Shown here piece after piece: positions 59,944 to 64,000 of a DNA stretch of 64,000 bases. A program made the translations under genes and the position numbers. The notes beneath the pieces were generated by a model. It was not told where the DNA came from. It made no database searches and saw only the letters and a list, made by a program, of their open reading frames with translations. How positions within the stretch are numbered: position 1 is the stretch's first letter; each line of letters starts with the position of its first letter. The stretch lies in the NCBI RefSeq assembly GCF_040412425.1, contig NC_089761.1:32355644-32419643 (forward strand), in the 5' to 3' direction. This stretch comes from Macrobrachium rosenbergii. Its lineage: Eukaryota; Arthropoda; Malacostraca; Decapoda; Palaemonidae.

Positions 59944-62900
59944 GTAAGAGTGAATTACTTATTATTGTTTATGATTCCATAACTTTTGCAAATCCATGCG
60001 GCATTCATGGACAGTAAATTCCAAAGATGAAATGCAGAAATAATCTTGTGTTTAAAAATTGCAAAGCAGTAACATCTGAAGTGTTTTAACATTAAATAAG
60101 GTAATCTCATACTGAAGACTCCTATGTTCATACAAAAGTACAAACCATTACTGTACGCAACAAATGCCTTTTTCCTCACGGGAATCACAGATTTAAACAA
60201 CTTACTGACATAAAACAAGCAAGATAGCTCCCCTACTGGTAGGAGTCCTTCCCTTTCGCCTAACAGTGCCATCACTTTTGCGGAACTCTGGTGAAGAGCA
60301 TGCCAGTATTATAGTATCCACTATTACATGTGTTTGCGTAATGGATGAGGCTCCTTCTAATGAAGAGACCAGTTGCATGTTGACACTAGTTTATATCACC
60401 ACTATCAACCAAACCAAAACATACTCTTGATCATATCATTTAATGAATAAAAATGATAATACTCATTAGTAACAAAGAATCAGGCATTATTAACTAGAAA
60501 GCAGCTAATGAGTATTGACACTTCTTAATTAACTGTTAATTTCCCAAAGTCCAGAATTGGATACCAATAACATGAACAATTGGAAAACATCACACTGATA
60601 AAACATTGGCAGTGTGGGAATACAGTATAGCCAAATAAGATGGGAAAACCCATTACCCAAAGACGAAGTCTGCACTAGAAAATTCTAGGATTTCTGTGTG
60701 ATTCACTATTTCTTAAAGTGGAGCAAGTTGAAATAATTAAAGTGCTAAGTCTAGGAATACAGAGCTTGTGTTCAACAAGCTAGCTACAAGAAGTGAGGAT
60801 CTTTACCTGAATCAAGCACCCAAGAGGTGTATGAGCAGTGTGGCTGTCACCCAGGAAAGGATCGTAGTCTTTAAATCAGGAATGGATTGTCCAAGATTCA
60901 GAAGGGTCACAAATATGGGCTAATATGAATGTTTTGCAATGGTCAAACCAAGTGTCAGGTCTAGAAACAAATCCCTTCAGGAAATTATTTGTCATGGTCT
61001 TCAGTATGAGTATATTCATTAAATGCCTAAATTTTAATTTATGAAATGAGATATAATCTTCTAGGTTAGATCTATAAGAGTTCAGATTTGAATCCTGGTC
61101 TAGGAAACTGTATAATGATATTTTATAAATATTTCAAGTAGCCCTACAATTGCAGTTCACTCACGGGTTCGTACTCTTAATTTGGCAGTATTCAAATAAA
61201 AAAACACAGCTGTAAAGGTAGATTCAGTCACCGCCCTTGTAAATACAGTAGTTGTTTGGCACAATTACAATAAATGGTTTGGCGTGATGGCTATGCAAGA
61301 TTTGAGATGGTATGGATTATTCTTTTGAAACAAACTTTCTATAACACTGAGAGTGTCCTTCTCTCAGCTCCTTGGTAGGAGAAGGTATCCTCCAGCATGA
61401 CTCACTATGTCTCTTGAACAGATAATCAGCACTTGGTTAATTGCACTTGTCAGGTGTAAAGACAGGTCAAATAAAAGGTTTGTATCTATGGGATGAAGAT
61501 TATTATAGATTTTGCCAATTAGATACTGCTGATTTAGTTATGTGGCACTTAGAGGGAACTTGTAATGAGCCATGTGCAATATGTTTCCAAGTATTCATAG
61601 GTACTGTATAGTGATGCAACCTTTCTTAAACAGATGCATTGTTGGCAAATGATGAACAACTGCGCGACGCCCTGAACGTTGCAACCCAAGACTTAACTCA
61701 AGACATGGAAGTTAGCCCGGCACCACATTTCTTCATACGTACACCAGCGGGAAAGCTCGTTTATATTTCTCCCAAGGAAGCTGAAGTTATAGGACTGAAT
61801 CATAATGATAATACAAAAGATAATCAAAAAAGGTTATGTAATGCCTTCCACTCATTTCGTAAACAAGAAAAGTCTTCGGAACCTTATAAAGTTAAATTGA
61901 TACCCAGAAATGCTGACATCAAAGAATTCATCAGCTGCAATGTCCCTGAAAAGGTGAAGCAAGCAGCAGCAGCATTGAAACTCCAGCCCAAGTCAATACC
62001 CATAGGCAAGGAGGGACTGGTGTCCGAGAACGTGCTGGGACCAACTAATGTGAATGTCGCAGGCTACGTGAGTTACAGTGCAAATCCTGGAAAAGTGTCG
62101 GAATTAATTAAACATAGGGAGAAGGCTGTTAACCCAGTCATAATTAATGAGTTTTTTCAAGGAGATCAGCGTTACATGCGAATCAAAATCGAGTCGGAAA
62201 CGTTTGGCAAAGATGTTTGTGATATTCCTATATACCCCTTAAACACGTACAAGTGTCCTTATTGTAGTAAGTTTTATAGAACCAAGGACCACATCATATC
62301 GCACATTAGAATCCACACCGGGGAACGTCCGTATCCTTGCGATGTTTGTGGCAAGCGATATCGCCAGCGGATTGATATCATTCGGCACATGCGCATTCAT
62401 ACGGGAGAGAAGCCTTTCACGTGTGGGATGTGCAATGCTTCGTTTAACCAAAAGACTAATTTAAGATCTCACATGCGGATTCATACCGGTGAACGTCCTG
62501 TTCAGTGCAAAGTCTGCGGGAAAGCGTTTTCTCGTAACACGCATTTAAAGCAACACTTGAAAGTGCATACAGGAGAGAAGCCTTATAAGTGCAAAGATTG
62601 TGGTCGAATGTTTCGTTTCAAGTCGGGTCTACAAGCTCATGAGCGCATTCACTCAGGAGTAAAGCCTTATGCATGTGGGGTTTGTGGGCGTGGGTTTACA
62701 CAGGTAGTTGGTTTGATTAGACATGAGCGAACACACACAGGAGAAAAACCTTTCCGGTGTATAAACTGTGGGAAGTCATTTAATGATCTGGAATCTCTTC
62801 AGTTACATTGCAAAAAGCACACGGACGACCGACCACACACTTGCGAACTGTGCAAGAAGACTTTCATTGAACCGGCGTCACTGAGATCCCACATCAAAAA

Positions 62901-63015
62901 GTATCACACTAACACGTTGCTATGTGGGATTTGCCACAGGGAAGATTTCAAGTCTCGCATTGACCTGCGAGAACATCTCCGGGAACACGAAAGAGAAAAC
63001 TGGAAACAGACATGA
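59022..63015 (+). CDS. C2H2 zinc-finger protein, nine fingers (2 coding exons, 767 aa)
   Basis: Coding exons are 59022-59943 and 61634-63015, joined in phase (CAGG|gtaagag ... cttaaacag|AT). ATG 59022 is the first in-frame start after a stop at 58974 and has A at -3. Residues 1-307 are low-complexity and Pro/Ser/Lys-rich. The end of exon 1 carries three psi-K-x-E SUMO-type motifs (VKEE 272-275, VKIE 284-287, VKEE 299-302) in an acidic context. Eight standard C2H2 fingers start at about residues 515, 543, 571, 599, 627, 655, 683 and 711, with HTGERP/HTGEKP linkers. A ninth (738-759) has 13 instead of 12 residues in the loop. It is a nuclear sequence-specific DNA-binding protein and probable transcription regulator. 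No BTB, KRAB or ZAD domain is visible, and the orthologue is unknown. Confidence 0.88.
61634..63015 (+). CDS. Zinc-finger gene, coding exon 2
   Basis: It encodes residues 308-767: a ~200-residue spacer (with HFFIRTPAGKLVYISPKEAE), then the finger array from KCPYCSKFYRTKDH onward. The stop TGA is at 63013-63015. Confidence 0.9.
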
Positions 63016-63248
63016 TAGCGATCTCATTGCCGTCATTAGTACCCAAAGGTGACGATTACGTTAGTCTGAATGATGACGTTGATGACGAAGGCGACGCTAT
63101 ACTGGGAATTGACAGCAGCATTGTGGAACCAGAACAAGAAGATGAGAGAAATGAGTTTGGAGTTGTTTACCCTGAGGAGATCCAAGTGGAAGTCGAACTA
63201 GATCCTGATGATCCATTGGATTGTGATGGCATGATAGCGACATGGTGA
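63012..63248 (+). other. Overlapping acidic open frame after the zinc-finger stop
   Basis: ATG 63012 overlaps the stop TGA 63013 as ATGA. The 78-codon frame is strongly acidic (DDVDDEGDAILGIDSS, EPEQEDERNEF, VEVELDPDDP) and looks like protein rather than UTR. The same frame is open upstream to 62964, so a one-base shift there would append it to the zinc-finger protein. It may be a true C-terminus separated by an assembly indel, a programmed or spliced alternative, or chance. Confidence 0.45.
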
Positions 63249-64000
63249 AATCACGTAACTGATCCTTTGTCGAGAGTGCCGATCCTTTGGCTTGTTGAAG
63301 TGCAATAATTAGTAAGTCTAATTTTATGAAGTGATGTTGATTGAGATTTTCAGATGTTCAGAAATCTAATGAATGGTGGTTTTTATTCAAATGAAAAAGC
63401 TTTAAGCTCCAAGTTTTATTCAGTAGTTGTTTCTCAAGAAGACATTGCAATCTCTGCCAAACTTTCATTTCCAGTAATCTTCTTTTAATATTGAAAAATA
63501 TTGAATGTTCTGTACAATATTCCTGTGTTCCATTTTATCAGTTTGGTTCCTGGTATTTTGTTTTAGTATATTGTATTTATTTGCAGTGTTTGTATTGTAT
63601 GTACCTAAAGTTTTTTATGTATACTATACAAATTTATACCTAGGCATGACCGTTTAATTTTGTCTCATATGACTGTTTTCCTTTGTCCTAGGCAATCTTT
63701 GATTGTATAGCTTTCCAAAAGTGCTTTATCCAGGTACCTGTATATACTCTTTTTGTAGCTATTATTGTAAATTAATTATTTTATTGAGTTTCAAAACTTT
63801 TTTTTCTTCTCGGAGTATGTTTAAAGAACCAAGTTTCAGTTACCCTAGTGTGATTTTGTCATCATTTCCATTGAACCTCCATCAACTACAGAACTGTAGT
63901 ATTTTTGCTTTTTTGTTGTGTACTGTATCTCCTTATGATGTATGTTCCTTGGTTGTAACTGTATGAAATCAAATTACTTTTTTCTGAGCATCCTACCGTT
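63249..64000. other. 3' flank of the zinc-finger gene
   Basis: AT-rich, UTR-like sequence. No AATAAA was found up to the window edge, so the 3' end is probably beyond it or uses a variant signal. Confidence 0.4.

Overview
This is a eukaryotic genomic window, almost certainly from a decapod crustacean (shrimp-like). The reasons are spliced genes with GT-AG introns, an extreme load of long TA, GA/CT and AAT microsatellites, several dispersed element families in multiple copies, and a secreted leucine-rich-repeat protein resembling the non-catalytic subunit of Oplophorus luciferase, which is common in decapods. Only about 4.4 kb of the 64 kb is confidently coding. Species cannot be resolved from the sequence alone.

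Layout. 1-9600: no intact gene; a LINE 3' end whose tail runs into an AAT microsatellite, several minisatellites and many dinucleotide tracts. 9602-12831 (+): a complete four-exon gene for a 337-residue secreted LRR protein. 12832-20300: non-coding, with SINE-like copies, GA/TA tracts and a 22-bp minisatellite. 20318-30773 (-): a complete six-exon gene for a 373-residue type II Golgi glycosyltransferase of the C1GALT1 (core 1 beta-1,3-galactosyltransferase) family. Its introns hold a hAT MITE with perfect 8-bp target duplications, a tRNA-derived SINE between two inverted dispersed repeats, LINE fragments, and minisatellites. 30774-42250: repeat-rich desert. 42255-43319 (+): a weak but phase-consistent candidate small secreted-peptide gene with a TATA box. 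43375-58900: dispersed elements, including a 161-bp-armed fold-back with a G-quadruplex-type spacer, a decayed hAT-like element, an orphan TATA plus initiator core promoter, a ~165-bp tandem satellite, and many microsatellites. 58915-63015 (+): a two-coding-exon gene for a 767-residue C2H2 zinc-finger protein with a SUMO-motif-rich acidic region. It is followed at once by an overlapping acidic open frame to 63248.

The genes are unrelated in pathway: one secreted or extracellular, one Golgi O-glycosylation, one nuclear DNA-binding. Exon boundaries of the three firm genes were set by hand from GT-AG sites, and the reading phase is continuous across every junction. Most other open frames are translations of simple repeats and were left out.
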